A stretch of 35,433 nt of DNA from a virus. Both the position numbers and the translations under genes were made by a program. The stretch's first letter is position 1; the number at the start of each line of letters is the position of its first letter. Shown here piece after piece: positions 6,548-15,489 of the stretch. The notes beneath the pieces are model-generated. The model was not told the DNA's origin. It made no database searches and saw nothing but the letters and a program-made list of their open reading frames with translations. The stretch is taken from the IMG/VR virus record IMGVR_UViG_3300035698_009562, positions 1 to 35,433 of that record; one strand, 5' to 3'.

Positions 6548-7714
6548 ATGGAACAAAAAAGTGTAATATTGTTGGGTTATGATGGATATATCGGAAATGC
6601 CCTTATACAAAGATTACTAAATTCCGGATACAAAGTTTTCGCAGTTGATAGTTATATGAGATCGAAATGGATCAGAGAGGACATGCACTCAATGTCCGCT
6701 ACAAGAATCGATCCACACAGAAGACATTTTTTAAGACCAATGGGTAATGTATCATTTTATGAATTTGATATAGTTAAGAATATAAAAGCCCTAGAATATA
6801 TGATAGAGAAAAGCAATGCTAGCATTGTAATAAATCTCGCACATATACCTTCCGCAGCATATAGTCAAAAATCCCACGAACATGCTAACATAACATTAAT
6901 AAATAATATAATAGGAACCAATAACGTTCTATGGTTAATGAAAGAGCATTTACCAGATGCTCATTATATAACTATTGGAACCACAGGCGAGTATGATCAT
7001 TATTCTAACATAACAATACCAGAAGGATATTGTAAGGTTAGATCAGATGGACGTACATCAAATGAGATGATTTATCCTCGCCGTCCTGGTTCTATATATC
7101 ATGTAAGTAAAACAGCATCAACATATCTAATTGATTTCTTGGATAGAGCATGGAATTTAAAATGTACTGATATAATGCAATCTATTGTCTTTGGTATGTA
7201 TACTGATGATATAGATAAATCTAAACTATGGAGTAGACTTGATAGCGATGAGGCCGGTGGTACAGTTATACATAGGTTTATTATACAATCTATTCTTGGA
7301 GAACCACTTACTATATATGGTGAAGGCAATCATCAAAGAGGATTTTTATCACTAAATGATAGTATTCAAGCATTAATGATTGCTGTAAATAATAAACCCA
7401 ATGTTGATAATAGAGTTCAAGTATGGAACCAATTATCAGAATGGCACTCAATGAATGATATTGCTGATATGGTAGTTGAAGTTGGTGACAAATTTGAGTT
7501 GGATGTTAAAAAACAGCATATAGACTCACCAAGAAATGAGTATACAGGTGATCATTTTTATAACTACAAAACAGACATATTAAAAAATTTCGGATACAAA
7601 CCAACTAGAACAATAAAACAAGAAATAGAATATATGTTTGAAAATCTTCTACCAGATAAGAAAAGATTAGAGCCTTTAAGAAGTGTTATTATGCCAAAAA
7701 TAAAATGGAGCTAA
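6548..7714 (+). CDS. UDP-sulfoquinovose synthase-like SDR epimerase (SQD1 family)
   Basis: A 388-residue extended short-chain dehydrogenase. The NAD site is LLGYDGYIGNALI (residues 8-20); GTTGEY (144-149) and YHVSK (184-188) supply the catalytic Thr and Tyr/Lys. Features typical of SQD1 rather than of ordinary epimerases are the region around PSAAYSQ (101-107), the EGYCKVRSDGRT segment, LTIYGEGNHQRGFLSLNDS (254-272), and the late SPRNEY followed by DHFYNYKTDIL. SQD1 converts UDP-glucose and sulfite to UDP-sulfoquinovose. If that activity is kept, the phage supplies a sulfonated sugar donor; a related dehydratase or epimerase is the alternative. It opens the sugar cassette, 12 bases after the endolysin. 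Confidence 0.8.
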   Translation: MEQKSVILLGYDGYIGNALIQRLLNSGYKVFAVDSYMRSKWIREDMHSMSATRIDPHRRHFLRPMGNVSFYEFDIVKNIKALEYMIEKSNASIVINLAHIPSAAYSQKSHEHANITLINNIIGTNNVLWLMKEHLPDAHYITIGTTGEYDHYSNITIPEGYCKVRSDGRTSNEMIYPRRPGSIYHVSKTASTYLIDFLDRAWNLKCTDIMQSIVFGMYTDDIDKSKLWSRLDSDEAGGTVIHRFIIQSILGEPLTIYGEGNHQRGFLSLNDSIQALMIAVNNKPNVDNRVQVWNQLSEWHSMNDIADMVVEVGDKFELDVKKQHIDSPRNEYTGDHFYNYKTDILKNFGYKPTRTIKQEIEYMFENLLPDKKRLEPLRSVIMPKIKWS

Positions 7715-7721
7715 TAAATTT

Positions 7722-8618
7722 GTGAATAAACCAAAGATTCTAATAATATCCGATGTATATGGATGGGCTTGGTATATAAAATCTTTACAAATAAAAAAAC
7801 ATTTGTTAAATGTTTTTGAAATAGATATAATATGGACAATAGGAAAAGATAAGACTTCCAAAATTCCTCTTAACTATGATGCGTATTTAACATATGGTTA
7901 CTCATATATTGATTTATTAAAATCGATTCCTAAGAATAAAAACTCAACAGGAGTAACCGCTCATAGAGATAAAAATCAAATGCCCAAAGTTATTTCAAAA
8001 ATAAAACAAGCTAAATACATTCATGCTAATTCAATGTTATTATATAATGAATTAGAACGATATAGTATTGAAAATATATATTACCTACCGAATGGTGTAA
8101 ACGAAGAACTATTCAAAGAAACAATTCCAATCCCAGTTAGTAATGATATTGTTATTGGTCATGTTGGAAAGAAATCCAATCGCAAAGGTCAACAAGAATT
8201 TATAATCCCTTCAATAAAAAAATCCCAAGCAGATAGTGTCATTCATTTTAATAAATATAGTAATGCTATACCACATAATAAAATGAATGATGTACATAAT
8301 TCTTATGATATTTTCATTTGTGCATCTTTGGAAGATGGCACGCCAAATGGAGCATTGGAAGCAGCAGCTTGTGGTAGACCAATTTTATCTAATAGAATCG
8401 GTAACATGCCAGAGTTTATAGAAGATGGATATAATGGATTTCTTGTAGAAAAGGAAATTAAAAATTATGTGAAAAAGATTAAATGGTTTAGATCACATAA
8501 AAATAAAATGATTGTAATGGGCATGAATGCTAGAAAGACAATAGAAGAAGGGTGGACTTGGAAAATTCAATCAGAAAAATATAAAAAAATGTTTTGGGAT
8601 ATGGTAAATGATAACTAA
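7722..8618 (+). CDS. Glycosyltransferase, GT4 family
   Basis: This 298-residue GT-B enzyme has a compact N-terminal half and a clear C-terminal donor-binding domain: YLPNGVNEELF (about 121-131), VIGHVGKKSNRKG (144-156) and the GT4 motif ASLEDGTPNGALEAAACG (201-218), where the acidic pair E204/D205 and E213 form the E-x7-E element, followed by GNMPEFIEDGYNGFLV. The start is GTG at 7722 with GGAG 11 bases upstream. It would transfer a sugar from a nucleotide donor with retention; donor and acceptor are not predictable. It overlaps the next gene by 11 bases. Confidence 0.88.
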   Translation: MNKPKILIISDVYGWAWYIKSLQIKKHLLNVFEIDIIWTIGKDKTSKIPLNYDAYLTYGYSYIDLLKSIPKNKNSTGVTAHRDKNQMPKVISKIKQAKYIHANSMLLYNELERYSIENIYYLPNGVNEELFKETIPIPVSNDIVIGHVGKKSNRKGQQEFIIPSIKKSQADSVIHFNKYSNAIPHNKMNDVHNSYDIFICASLEDGTPNGALEAAACGRPILSNRIGNMPEFIEDGYNGFLVEKEIKNYVKKIKWFRSHKNKMIVMGMNARKTIEEGWTWKIQSEKYKKMFWDMVNDN

Positions 8619-9582
8619 ATCACAATTTAAATCAAAAAGAAAAAAAGGTCTAAAAATATGTATTCTAGGTAACACAGGTAAAGATCCCATAAATGCATAT
8701 AGTTGGTTTGTCAGAACAACAACAGATGGTATGAGAAGAAATGGTCATGAAGTAGTTGGTATTGATTGGAAGTCATATTCTACAAATGAAATATCAGCAA
8801 GTCTAAATTTATATAAACCAGATATTTTATTTACACATATGACGTTTCATTTTCAACATCCCGTAGGTAACATATTAGAATTGTTTGAAGATTTAAGAAA
8901 AAAGTATAATACTATAATTGTGCATACATTACAGGATGCTATAAAAAATCCTCGTTATAGGTATGATATATCAGAATCTTTTGATTTAGCTCTTGTGAGT
9001 CAAACAACAAATCTAGAGAAATTTTCTAAAATATGGAAAATAAAAACATTCTATTGGCCTTATTCTTCTATGTATCAAGAAAAAATGGCAGAACCAGATC
9101 AAGAATATTATTTCAATGCTCCACTTTTTACTGGAAACCCTGGCATACATATAGATAGAAAAGCATTTATTAGAGCACTTCAAAGTATAATGCCTATATA
9201 TATGATAAAAACAAAAGGAGAAAAAGATTTAAGAAATAAAACACCAGAAGTGTCAGCATCGACATCCTGTATTCTTGGTTTATGTACAGGATATGATATT
9301 GATGGATATATAGATGTAAGACCATTTCAATACTTAGGCGCCGGTGCGTTTATGATAAACAGAAAATTTAAGAATCAAGAGAAATTTATTCCAGATGATT
9401 TATATATTCCATTTTATAATTATGATAATCCAGAATTAGTAAAAGAACTCTACATGGAATGGGAAAGCAAACCTGTGGAAAAACAAAAGATACAAAGAAA
9501 AGCATTTAAATATATGCAAAAACACAATAATAACATAATAAGATGTAAACAAGCATTAGATTATATAACGGAGGCGATTTAA
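8608..9582 (+). CDS. Glycosyltransferase, CgeB-like (GT-B)
   Basis: A 324-residue protein. The N-terminal Rossmann half begins KKGLKICILGNTG and includes YKPDILFTHMTFHF; the C-terminal half carries YIDVRPFQYLGAGAFMINRKF (about 240-260), which matches the R-x-F-E-x-x-A-x-G-x element of CgeB-type and Glyco_trans_1_2 enzymes, followed by EKFIPDDLYIPFYNYDNPELV. This motif normally contacts the nucleotide sugar. Substrates are unknown. The ATG lies inside the end of the preceding GT4 gene, and the stop overlaps the ATG of the sulfotransferase that follows, so the three are likely translated together. Confidence 0.8.
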   Translation: MITKSQFKSKRKKGLKICILGNTGKDPINAYSWFVRTTTDGMRRNGHEVVGIDWKSYSTNEISASLNLYKPDILFTHMTFHFQHPVGNILELFEDLRKKYNTIIVHTLQDAIKNPRYRYDISESFDLALVSQTTNLEKFSKIWKIKTFYWPYSSMYQEKMAEPDQEYYFNAPLFTGNPGIHIDRKAFIRALQSIMPIYMIKTKGEKDLRNKTPEVSASTSCILGLCTGYDIDGYIDVRPFQYLGAGAFMINRKFKNQEKFIPDDLYIPFYNYDNPELVKELYMEWESKPVEKQKIQRKAFKYMQKHNNNIIRCKQALDYITEAI

Positions 9583-10328
9583 TGAAAGCCGTTCTATTAA
9601 GTGATAAAAAGACAGGATCAACATTTACACAACACGCTATAAGTTCTCACCCAGATATAGAATGTTATGATGAAATGTTTATGAAAAAACATGGTAATAG
9701 AAAAAGAAGAGGACAAATTCTTTATAAAACTATGAGAAAAGAAAAGAAAATGAGTGTAAATCAATATCTTCAATGGATATATGAACAATCTTCAAATGCT
9801 TGTTTTAGATTGATGTATCCACATGATATTTATTATAATGTATTACCAGAAATTATGAGAATGAATATTCCTATAATACATCTTGTTAGAGAAAATCATT
9901 TTAAAAAAGTTATATCAAATTATACCTTAGGCAAAGTAATGAATGAGAAGATAGATATAAAACCCAATGCTCTTATTTCTGGTATAAAGGTATCAATAAA
10001 TAGTTTGAATAAGTATGAGAAAAAACTTAAAGGATACCCACATGTCTTTAAGATAAAGTATGAAGATATGATAGAATCTGTGGACGGCGAGATAAATATG
10101 AAGAAAATAAAAAGACTTGGTGGTTCAAATATAAAATCTAATGTTGTATCATATATGAATAAAGACTATTCAAAAATGATATGTGATTTATTTGGTGTTG
10201 AATATAATGATCTATATTCCAATGTCACAAAGAAAAATAAAGAAGATGTATTTGATTGCTTGATTCATAAGAAAAAAATAAGAAGAGCTATGAAAAGTCA
10301 TAAGCTTGATTATTTTCTGGAGATATAA
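9582..10328 (+). CDS. Sulfotransferase (PAPS-dependent)
   Basis: A 248-residue protein of the sulfotransferase superfamily. The 5'-phosphosulfate-binding loop is KKTGSTFTQ (residues 9-17); the 3'-phosphate-binding element is IIHLVRENHFKKVISNY (98-114) with Arg103 and Ser112 at the expected places; YEDMIES follows further on. The overall form (SHPDIECYDEMF after the loop) recalls Stf0-like and carbohydrate sulfotransferases. It would move sulfate from PAPS to a hydroxyl, probably of a sugar made by neighbouring enzymes. The APS-kinase-like gene at 21177 in the same operon could supply PAPS. Confidence 0.82.
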   Translation: MKAVLLSDKKTGSTFTQHAISSHPDIECYDEMFMKKHGNRKRRGQILYKTMRKEKKMSVNQYLQWIYEQSSNACFRLMYPHDIYYNVLPEIMRMNIPIIHLVRENHFKKVISNYTLGKVMNEKIDIKPNALISGIKVSINSLNKYEKKLKGYPHVFKIKYEDMIESVDGEINMKKIKRLGGSNIKSNVVSYMNKDYSKMICDLFGVEYNDLYSNVTKKNKEDVFDCLIHKKKIRRAMKSHKLDYFLEI

Positions 10329-11002
10329 TGAATATAATAAACACATACTTTACAGATGGATTTATAGGATGGGGGAAAGTTTTTATTAAATCATATACAC
10401 ACCATCATGGTAATAAAGATAAAATGGTTGTTTTTACTTGTGATTTAAATAATAAACAAATAAAAAGTTTATATAAAATTCGTGATAATATAGAGATAAG
10501 GAATGAGTATATTGATTTTGAAAAAATATCTAAAGAAATTAATATAAGTAAAAGTTTGTTATTGAATTATAAAGAACAAACAGAAAAAAATAAAGCTAAT
10601 ATGGCAAACAAAATATGGAAAAATTTAATAGCTGATGATATGAGAATAAAATCTATATTCGGTTTATTAAATGAAATGAAAGATAATGATGTTTTGTTTC
10701 ATGCAGATGCTGATACATGTGCTATTAATAAATTTGATGGATTATTAGAAGAATCAGAAAATAATGATTTTTCTACAATATTTAGAATTAATAAACAAAT
10801 AAGAAGGAAAGGTAAAGTATTCCGTCCAAATAGAGCTGTTTTAATGTGTGTTATGGGGTTTACAGTAAACGATTATTCTAAAGAATTTATGAAAAAATGG
10901 ATTTATTATATTGACAAAACTCCTTTAGTTGATAGAGGAAAAGCACATGGACAGAAAGCCTGTTATTATGCTCACAATGATATGAAAAAAAAAATATCCT
11001 AA
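10328..11002 (+). CDS. GT-A-type glycosyltransferase-like protein, frame-interrupted at a poly-A run
   Basis: The open frame gives 224 residues. The N-terminus (NIINTYFTDGFIGWGKVFIKSY) and DVLFHADADTC with D127-A-D129 resemble a GT-A nucleotide-sugar fold with its metal-binding DxD. The frame ends just after ten A at 10985-10994. Skipping one A continues the protein as YPNFKWGQFRDKKQKLW and on to a stop at 11121-11123, just before the next ATG, giving about 264 residues in all. This suggests an intact ancestral gene with a 1-base slip: sequencing error, mutation, or transcriptional slippage, for which long A runs are known. Donor and acceptor are unknown. Confidence 0.65.
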   Translation: MNIINTYFTDGFIGWGKVFIKSYTHHHGNKDKMVVFTCDLNNKQIKSLYKIRDNIEIRNEYIDFEKISKEINISKSLLLNYKEQTEKNKANMANKIWKNLIADDMRIKSIFGLLNEMKDNDVLFHADADTCAINKFDGLLEESENNDFSTIFRINKQIRRKGKVFRPNRAVLMCVMGFTVNDYSKEFMKKWIYYIDKTPLVDRGKAHGQKACYYAHNDMKKKIS

Positions 11003-11124
11003 TTTTAAATGGGGTCAGTTTAGAGATAAGAAACAAAAATTATGGATAAATGCTAATAAAGGCTCGAAATCTGTTAGTTTAAAAAAAGGTCAAGATTATT
11101 TAAAGAAATTGGGTATTGATTAAT

Positions 11125-11847
11125 ATGAAATATTTTTGTCTATTTATAGGGCCAGGGAGAAGTGGTCATAGTTTAATAACAGCTATATTAAATGCACATC
11201 CAAATGTTTATATTTCTAATGAACTTGGTTTATTTAAAGATGGTGGTTTTTATGCAAGTAATAAAAATACAATAGTAAATAGAGTATTAAATAAATATGA
11301 AAAAAAGAAAAATACATTGACTATGGGTAAATATAAATACGATATTAAAAAAAAACGGAAAGATGGTGATATTATTGTTATAGGAGACAAACATGGTAAT
11401 AATACATCAATGAATTTAAGTAGAAATTTTAATAGGTTGAATGAATTTAAAAAAAACATAAAGATTCCAATAAAATATATACATTCAGTAAGAAACCCAT
11501 TTGATCAAATAACAACAGAATCAATAAGAAGAAGTTTATCAATAAATGTGCTTATAAAAAGATATGGTATTATAATGAATGTTGTTAAAAAAATAAAAGA
11601 TAGTAGTGATCTATTAGAAATTAGTCATGAGGATATTATAAAATATAAAGATCGTGAAATAAAAAGACTTTGCACTTTTTTAGAAGTAGAACCTTTTGAT
11701 GATTATATTAAATCATGTACCGATGTTATATATGATAAACCACATCTTAGTAGATTTAAAAGGAAATGGAGTAATGAACAAAAAAATAGAGTAAACAGTA
11801 TAATACAAAAGTATGATTTTTTGAGCAAATACAAATTTGAGGAGTAA
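11125..11847 (+). CDS. Second sulfotransferase (PAPS-dependent)
   Basis: A 240-residue sulfotransferase-superfamily protein starting MKYFCLFIGPGRSGHSLI. GPGRSGHS (residues 9-16) is the 5'-phosphosulfate loop and IHSVRNPFDQI (119-129) the 3'-phosphate element. The typical partner strand before NELGLF is present, and the late ISHEDII resembles the family's 'YEDL' segment. It differs clearly from the sulfotransferase at 9582, so the two probably act on different positions or sugars. The ATG at 11125 is chosen over an in-frame TTG at 11116, because the ATG abuts the stop of the restored frame of the gene before. Confidence 0.82.
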   Translation: MKYFCLFIGPGRSGHSLITAILNAHPNVYISNELGLFKDGGFYASNKNTIVNRVLNKYEKKKNTLTMGKYKYDIKKKRKDGDIIVIGDKHGNNTSMNLSRNFNRLNEFKKNIKIPIKYIHSVRNPFDQITTESIRRSLSINVLIKRYGIIMNVVKKIKDSSDLLEISHEDIIKYKDREIKRLCTFLEVEPFDDYIKSCTDVIYDKPHLSRFKRKWSNEQKNRVNSIIQKYDFLSKYKFEE

Positions 11848-11848
11848 A

Positions 11849-12748
11849 ATGAAACAATATATTTCAAATACTAATATATGTACATCTGAATGGATAAAAC
11901 AGGATATAATAAAACATTTGGAGAATAAGAAACCATTTTCTTTGGTTAGATTTGGTGATGGTGATTTAAAATTTTTAAGTTGTTATATTAATTTAGTTAA
12001 ATCTGGTACAGATTATGTAAATCTAAATAAATCTAAATTACCTAGATGTGTTTGGAAGGGGTTTCATCAAGGTGTAACTATAGATAAATTTGAATATGTA
12101 TGGAATATGTATAGAGATGTATCAAATAGAGCTAATTATATATCTTCGTTTGATTTGTATAAAAATAGAAAACAAGGTGAAGGTAGAAAATTATTACAAA
12201 AATGGAAAAATTATTATTATAAAGAACTTGGTATAGTTAATAATAGTTATTGTGATACAGATGTCGGTTTCTTTTTATTTAATGATATGAAACTTTTTGA
12301 TTTTATAAAGAAAAATAAATTAAGAATTTGTTTGGTTACTTCTTTAGATGATACATTTGAACAATTCAAAAAGTATAAATTAAATTTTGGTATTTTTAAA
12401 ATACCTCAAGCAAATAAAATTAGAAATAAAGCCGGTATAAGAGGATTTATTAGAAATGTACCAAAAGAACAATGGCATATTGGACAACATGAGAATGTAA
12501 AAGAAAGACTAATACAGGAAACAAAAAACTTTGATATATTTTTTGTAGGTGGTGGTATGTTGGGTAGATCATATACTGATTTAGTAAAAGAACATGGAAA
12601 AGTGGGGCTGGATGTTGGTAAAATGATGAATTATTGGGGGCATGGTCGTATACCTAGTAGACTCAATAAAAATCAAAGTAAAGTATATGCTAAAGATGAG
12701 TTTTTAATAAAGATATCAGAAGGAAGAAATAGAGAGGCTATCGGATAA
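11849..12748 (+). CDS. GT-D-fold glycosyltransferase (DUF1792-like)
   Basis: A 299-residue protein. FSLVRFGDGDLKFL (residues 30-43) is the signature of the GT-D fold (PF08759, DUF1792), here with D-G-D where the family usually shows D-x-E. The C-terminal part, DIFFVGGGMLGRSY then HGKVGLDVGKMMNYWGHGR, fits the family's second conserved block. The founding member adds the third sugar on the serine-rich adhesin Fap1 of Streptococcus parasanguinis. GGAG at 11841-11844 supports the ATG at 11849 over a TTG at 11837. Remains of a paralogue lie immediately downstream. Confidence 0.78.
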   Translation: MKQYISNTNICTSEWIKQDIIKHLENKKPFSLVRFGDGDLKFLSCYINLVKSGTDYVNLNKSKLPRCVWKGFHQGVTIDKFEYVWNMYRDVSNRANYISSFDLYKNRKQGEGRKLLQKWKNYYYKELGIVNNSYCDTDVGFFLFNDMKLFDFIKKNKLRICLVTSLDDTFEQFKKYKLNFGIFKIPQANKIRNKAGIRGFIRNVPKEQWHIGQHENVKERLIQETKNFDIFFVGGGMLGRSYTDLVKEHGKVGLDVGKMMNYWGHGRIPSRLNKNQSKVYAKDEFLIKISEGRNREAIG

Positions 12749-12750
12749 GT

Positions 12751-13003
12751 ATGTTAGAAAATAAAAAAATCTTAATAATGGCATCTCATACTGATGATGG
12801 CGAACTTGGTTGTGGTGGTACTATTAAAAAAATGACAAGAGCTGATATAAGATACTATAATAAAACAAAATGGAAAAGTTGCTGTTGATTTAGGAAAAAT
12901 GGTTAATTATTGGATTACTGGTAGAATTAATAAAGGTGATATTATTCCAAAAGATAAATTATTTATAAAAGTAAATAATAGAGTTGGTGAGGTGTATGGA
13001 TAA
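12751..13003 (+). pseudogene. Chimeric scar: PIG-L deacetylase start joined to a GT-D paralogue end
   Basis: The ATG at 12751 opens 45 codons (stop at 12886-12888) whose start, KKILIMASHTDDGELGCGGT, is the N-terminus of a PIG-L/LmbE-type sugar deacetylase (family form HPDDEELGCGGT). About 33 residues in, similarity stops. In another frame, from about 12854 to the stop at 13001-13003, the sequence reads KQNGKVAVDLGKMVNYWITGR, closely matching the end of the GT-D gene just upstream (KEHGKVGLDVGKMMNYWGHGR). Both genes are therefore fragments joined near 12850, probably by deletion. Neither half can be functional. The next gene starts inside its last codons. Confidence 0.8.
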
Positions 13004-13997
13004 TATAGATGTATTGATGTTAACATTTAAAGATTTATCTAATACAGGATGGAGAATTAGTAAGTGTCTTGAATTATTGGGATTGAATATTAGATTTTTT
13101 AAAGGAAATAGTCATATAAAATATGTGGAAGAAGGGGAAATCTGTCAAATGAAAAGAAATAAAAATTCCTCCTTTCCACTTGCCTTTAAGTGTAAAGAAT
13201 TAAAAGACTTAGCTGAACAAGCAAAAGTAATACATTTTATAGCGGGTAGTTTTGTTGATACAGGTGTGGATTTATCTAAAAAGAAAGTTATTATACAATA
13301 TGGTGGTCGGCCATATATGACTGGTAATCAAAGAAGAAGATGTAATAGATTTTTTAACAATATTGTTGATGCAACTATTATACAATATCCAATGTTACTT
13401 GGTCATGGTGCAAAAAATGAGCATTTAATATATTATCCTGTAGATACAGATCTCCTACAACCAGAATATAATAGAAGTAGTGAAAAAATTATTATTGGTC
13501 ACTTTCCATCAAATCCAAGGGTCAAAGGAACTGTGACTATTCTAAAAGTTATAAATGAATTAGAAAACGATGAGAAATATAAAGATAAATTTGAATATAT
13601 TGGTAAGAGAGATTTGAACAAAAAAATGGTTGGATGGTCAGATCATCTTGAAAAATTTAAAGCTTGTGATATAGTAATAGAAACCGTGAAATCTACTTTC
13701 AAAAAAAACAAGTTTGGTGAATGGGGCAACACTGCTTTGGAGGCCGCATCATTGGGTAAAATAGTAGTGACGAATTCTATACGAGATAATATATATCAAA
13801 AAGAGTATGGTAGCAATGCATTGCACATATCTAATGATGAAAATCAATTAAAAAAACAACTAATAAAGCTTATAAATATGAATGCTGATGAGATTAGAGA
13901 AGAAAAAATAAAGTCTAGACAATGGGTAGAAGAAAAACATAGTTTCAAATCAACATCTAAAAGACTATGGAATAAAGTATATAAAGGATTAATATGA
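12996..13997 (+). CDS. Glycosyltransferase, GT4-like (GT-B)
   Basis: This 333-residue protein starts MDNIDVLMLTFKDLSNTGWRI, a first Rossmann strand of a GT-B enzyme. The second half has IIIGHFPSNPRVKGT (about 165-179), KFEYIGKRDL, CDIVIETV and then KFGEWGNTALEAASLGKIVVTNSI, corresponding to the GT4 donor-binding helix with its conserved Glu in LEAASLG. Substrates are unknown. An in-frame upstream GTG (12984) exists; the ATG at 12996 has GGTGAGG close before it. The stop overlaps the next ATG, so it is coupled to the epimerase that follows. Confidence 0.82.
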   Translation: MDNIDVLMLTFKDLSNTGWRISKCLELLGLNIRFFKGNSHIKYVEEGEICQMKRNKNSSFPLAFKCKELKDLAEQAKVIHFIAGSFVDTGVDLSKKKVIIQYGGRPYMTGNQRRRCNRFFNNIVDATIIQYPMLLGHGAKNEHLIYYPVDTDLLQPEYNRSSEKIIIGHFPSNPRVKGTVTILKVINELENDEKYKDKFEYIGKRDLNKKMVGWSDHLEKFKACDIVIETVKSTFKKNKFGEWGNTALEAASLGKIVVTNSIRDNIYQKEYGSNALHISNDENQLKKQLIKLINMNADEIREEKIKSRQWVEEKHSFKSTSKRLWNKVYKGLI

Positions 13998-14887
13998 AAT
14001 ATTTAGTAACTGGTGGAGCTGGATTTATAGGAAGTCATTTATGTGAAGAGTTATCTAAAGATGGTCATGAGGTTGTTAGTATTGATAATCTTGTAGAAGG
14101 AAATACAGGAAATTTTGAAGGTTGGTGGAACCCAAATACATGTACATTTGTTGAAGAGAGTGTTTATAACTTAGATAGTATATTACCTTATTTTGAAGGA
14201 GTTGATGTGGTTTTTCACAATGCCGCATCAAAATGCTTGGTGTGCAGAGATGATCCATTTAAAGATTTGATGAGCAATGCAAGAGGTGCATGGTGTGTAT
14301 TTGAGGCGTCAAGACTTGCTGGGGTAAAGAGAGTTGTGTATGCATCTACTGGTTCCGTATGTGATGGAAAACCTAAGTCATATTATGGCGCAACTAAATA
14401 TGCTGCTGAATCTTATCTAAATGCTTTTAAGTGTTACTATCCAGAATTTAATTATACTATTTTGAGATATTTTCATGTATATGGTTCAAGACAAACACTC
14501 TTGGGTGTCATTCCATCATTCATTACTAATGTTTTAAACAAAGAACCCATAATAATCCAAGGCACAGGGGATCAAGAAAGAAGATTTACAAGCGTTAAAG
14601 ATATTGTTAAAGTTAATAGATTAGTTACTATGAAACCATATACTTCTAATAAAGTATTCAATGCTGTGTCTGATTATAATATAAGTATTAAGAATTTAGC
14701 TTTGAAAATATATGATTTTATGGGAGTAAAACCAAATATAATATATGATAACCCAAGACCAGATGATGTTATGAATTTTGATAATATATCAAATAATGAA
14801 ACAAAAGAACTTGGTATAGAATTTATGAATGATTTTGATAAAGGTCTTAAAGATACTATAGATTGGTATATAGGATATAAAAAATGA
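13994..14887 (+). CDS. NAD-dependent sugar epimerase/dehydratase (GalE-like)
   Basis: A 297-residue extended SDR enzyme. GGAGFIG (residues 7-13) binds NAD(P), IDNLVEG follows the second strand, NAASK is the third-strand motif, and ASTGSV with YGATK (Y131, K135) provides the Ser/Thr-Tyr-Lys catalytic set. LRYFHVYG and QERRFTSVKDIV (about 190-205) are the usual nucleotide-sugar contacts of UDP-glucose-4-epimerase-type members. It interconverts a UDP- or dTDP-sugar; which one cannot be told. It is one of three SDR enzymes in the cassette and overlaps neighbours on both sides by 4 bases. Confidence 0.9.
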   Translation: MKYLVTGGAGFIGSHLCEELSKDGHEVVSIDNLVEGNTGNFEGWWNPNTCTFVEESVYNLDSILPYFEGVDVVFHNAASKCLVCRDDPFKDLMSNARGAWCVFEASRLAGVKRVVYASTGSVCDGKPKSYYGATKYAAESYLNAFKCYYPEFNYTILRYFHVYGSRQTLLGVIPSFITNVLNKEPIIIQGTGDQERRFTSVKDIVKVNRLVTMKPYTSNKVFNAVSDYNISIKNLALKIYDFMGVKPNIIYDNPRPDDVMNFDNISNNETKELGIEFMNDFDKGLKDTIDWYIGYKK

Positions 14888-15489
14888 AAAAACATAAAAA
14901 TTATAAACTTTGGAATAGTCTTCTCAAGAAAGAATGGAATAAGTTTTTAAAAAAAGGCCCGAAAGGTAGATTTTCACATAATGGGCATAAAGTGGCTGAA
15001 TGGTTTGGTAAAACAATAATGTCAAGGTTTAGAGGTAAGATACTTGATATTGGATGTGGTGTTCTTCCATTACCAGTTTATATGAACTATTCAAAAAAAT
15101 CAACTTGGTATGGTATTGATCCATTGGGTAAGGATATTAAACGAGATTTTAATTTTATTCATGGCACTTCTGAGATCTTACCATATGATGATGAATTTTT
15201 TAATGTAGTTATTTATGCCACTTCTATAGATCATTTATTAGACGTATCATCATCCATAGAAGAATCATATAGAGTTTTAAAACAGTCAGGTCATATAATT
15301 ATATGGACTGGATTAATATCAGAAGAAAGACATCAAAAGTGGGAAGAAAATGGCGAAGCTGTAGATAAAAGTCATATTCGTGGATTTACAAAAGAATCAT
15401 TAGTTCAGTTATTTAATAAATGTGATCTTGTAGATTATCTTATAAATGGTGTAAGTCATGTATTAATATTTAAAAAGGAGAATAAATAA
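14884..15489 (+). CDS. SAM-dependent methyltransferase (Methyltransf_11-like)
   Basis: A 201-residue class I methyltransferase with a full motif I, KILDIGCGVLPLP (residues 52-64), the acidic residue after strand 2 in YGIDPLG, SEILPYDDEFFNVVIYATSIDHL (strand 4 and its helix), and ESYRVLKQSGHIIIWTG. About 45 basic, helical residues precede the fold. Its place between two sugar epimerases suggests it methylates a sugar or nucleotide sugar, but that is inferred from context only. ATGA overlap upstream; it ends one base before the next ATG, preceded by AAAGGAG. Confidence 0.82.
   Translation: MKKHKNYKLWNSLLKKEWNKFLKKGPKGRFSHNGHKVAEWFGKTIMSRFRGKILDIGCGVLPLPVYMNYSKKSTWYGIDPLGKDIKRDFNFIHGTSEILPYDDEFFNVVIYATSIDHLLDVSSSIEESYRVLKQSGHIIIWTGLISEERHQKWEENGEAVDKSHIRGFTKESLVQLFNKCDLVDYLINGVSHVLIFKKENK

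Noticed and set aside
12984-12995. Upstream GTG start for the GT4-like gene at 12996
   Set aside because: The ATG at 12996 begins a proper first Rossmann strand; the added MVRC lies in the remnant GT-D sequence.
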